Origin: Hansschlegelia plantiphila
Lineage (GTDB): Bacteria; Pseudomonadota; Alphaproteobacteria; Rhizobiales; Methylopilaceae
Assembly: GCF_027922265.1 (NCBI RefSeq)
Contig: NZ_BSFI01000006.1
Coordinates: forward strand, 124,001 to 188,000
Length of the DNA: 64,000 nucleotides
Direction: 5' to 3'
The first letter of the stretch is position 1, and each line of letters opens with the position of its first letter. The translations under genes were made by a program, and so were the position numbers. Of the stretch, positions 63,719 through 64,000 are shown piece after piece. The notes under the pieces are model-generated. The model worked only from the letters and a program-made list of their open reading frames with translations, did not search any database and was not told the DNA's origin.

Positions 63719-64000
63719 CGCGGCCGCTCTTTCTCAAACACCTTTCACGGCCGAATCCGACAGCCGCCGCGGCGGTTCTCGTCGTGGCGCTTGCAGGCGC
63801 CGGGGGGCTGGCCGCGCTCGACGGCGGTTTCGGCGCCCGAAGCTGGGCGCTGGTCGCCGGCGTCGTGTTCGGCGTCGCGCTGCAGCGAGGCGAACTTTCG
63901 CTCGTGCGCGCCTGGCGCGACCTCATCGTGCTTCGCAATTCCGAGCAGCTCCTGGGCTTCCTCGCGGCGCTCGCCGTTGCGGCGACGCTGACGCTCGGCG
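63715..64000 (+). CDS. YeeE/YedE-type membrane protein (N-terminal part)
   Basis: GTG start overlapping the ABC-F stop; the frame is open to the window end (95 codons seen). Two hydrophobic helices are visible (AAAAVLVVALAGAGGLAAL; SWALVAGVVFGVAL), followed by LQRGELSLVRAWRDLIVLRN and a third helix. The motif after the second helix resembles the QRSRFCF...AFRD segment of YeeE/YedE sulfur-compound transporters, with Cys replaced. The assignment is tentative because most of the protein lies outside. Confidence 0.6.
   Translation, partial: MTRPLFLKHLSRPNPTAAAAVLVVALAGAGGLAALDGGFGARSWALVAGVVFGVALQRGELSLVRAWRDLIVLRNSEQLLGFLAALAVAATLTLG

Overview
This is a high-GC window, almost certainly from an alphaproteobacterium of the Hyphomicrobiales (Rhizobiales). 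The evidence is the block dgt-argS-SPOR-nagZ-scpA-scpB-tatA-tatB-tatC-serS-surE-pcm-nlpD on one strand, an ExoR-like periplasmic regulator, an MmgR/alpha-r8-type small RNA, a CtrA-type site, and families of palindromic repeats typical of this order. I cannot fix the genus from sequence alone.

Region 1 (1-20 kb) is a large cobalamin (B12) locus spread over both strands: cobP(partial)-cobW-cobN-cobO-cobQ, cobD, a DUF1636 gene, cobA-cobB, cobK-cobL-cobM, then cobG-cobH-cobI-cbiG/cobJ-cbiD. It encodes nearly all corrin-ring steps from uroporphyrinogen III through cobalt insertion, adenosylation and amidation. It looks like a hybrid route. The oxygen-type CobG and CobN are present, but the C1 methylation step is represented by CbiD, and a CbiG-like module is fused to CobJ. 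No CobF is seen. cobN carries three palindromic repeat elements inside its reading frame, which account for nearly all of its extra length.

Region 2 (20-33.5 kb) holds envelope and general genes: a DUF883-type membrane protein, an MltB-like transglycosylase next to a CtrA-type box, psd-pssA (phosphatidylethanolamine synthesis), an Atm1-type ABC exporter, a membrane LysM protein, a LOG-family gene, homologues of two complex I assembly factors beside secF-secD-yajC, and a DUF815 ATPase.

Region 3 (33.7-48.3 kb) is the long leftward housekeeping block from dgt to nlpD: cell-wall remodelling, tRNA charging, chromosome condensation accessory proteins, Tat export, and protein and nucleotide repair. 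ErpA and the MmgR-like RNA lie to its right.

Region 4 (48.3-64 kb) is more varied: xth, a Tat-exported intradiol dioxygenase-like protein, exoR and ilvD, a GT4 glycosyltransferase, acylphosphatase, an AT-rich single-gene island encoding a trypsin-like protease, pccA, two tandem RTX-type secreted proteins sharing an upstream motif, an ABC-F protein, and the start of a YeeE/YedE-type transporter cut by the window edge.

Three families of dispersed palindromes were recognised. Family A has arms built on ACCTCTCCCC. Family B consists of paired GTCCTCCGG/GTGGTCCGG hairpins. Family C has arms built on CGTCATGCC. No tRNA, rRNA, CRISPR, transposase or cobalamin riboswitch was found by eye.
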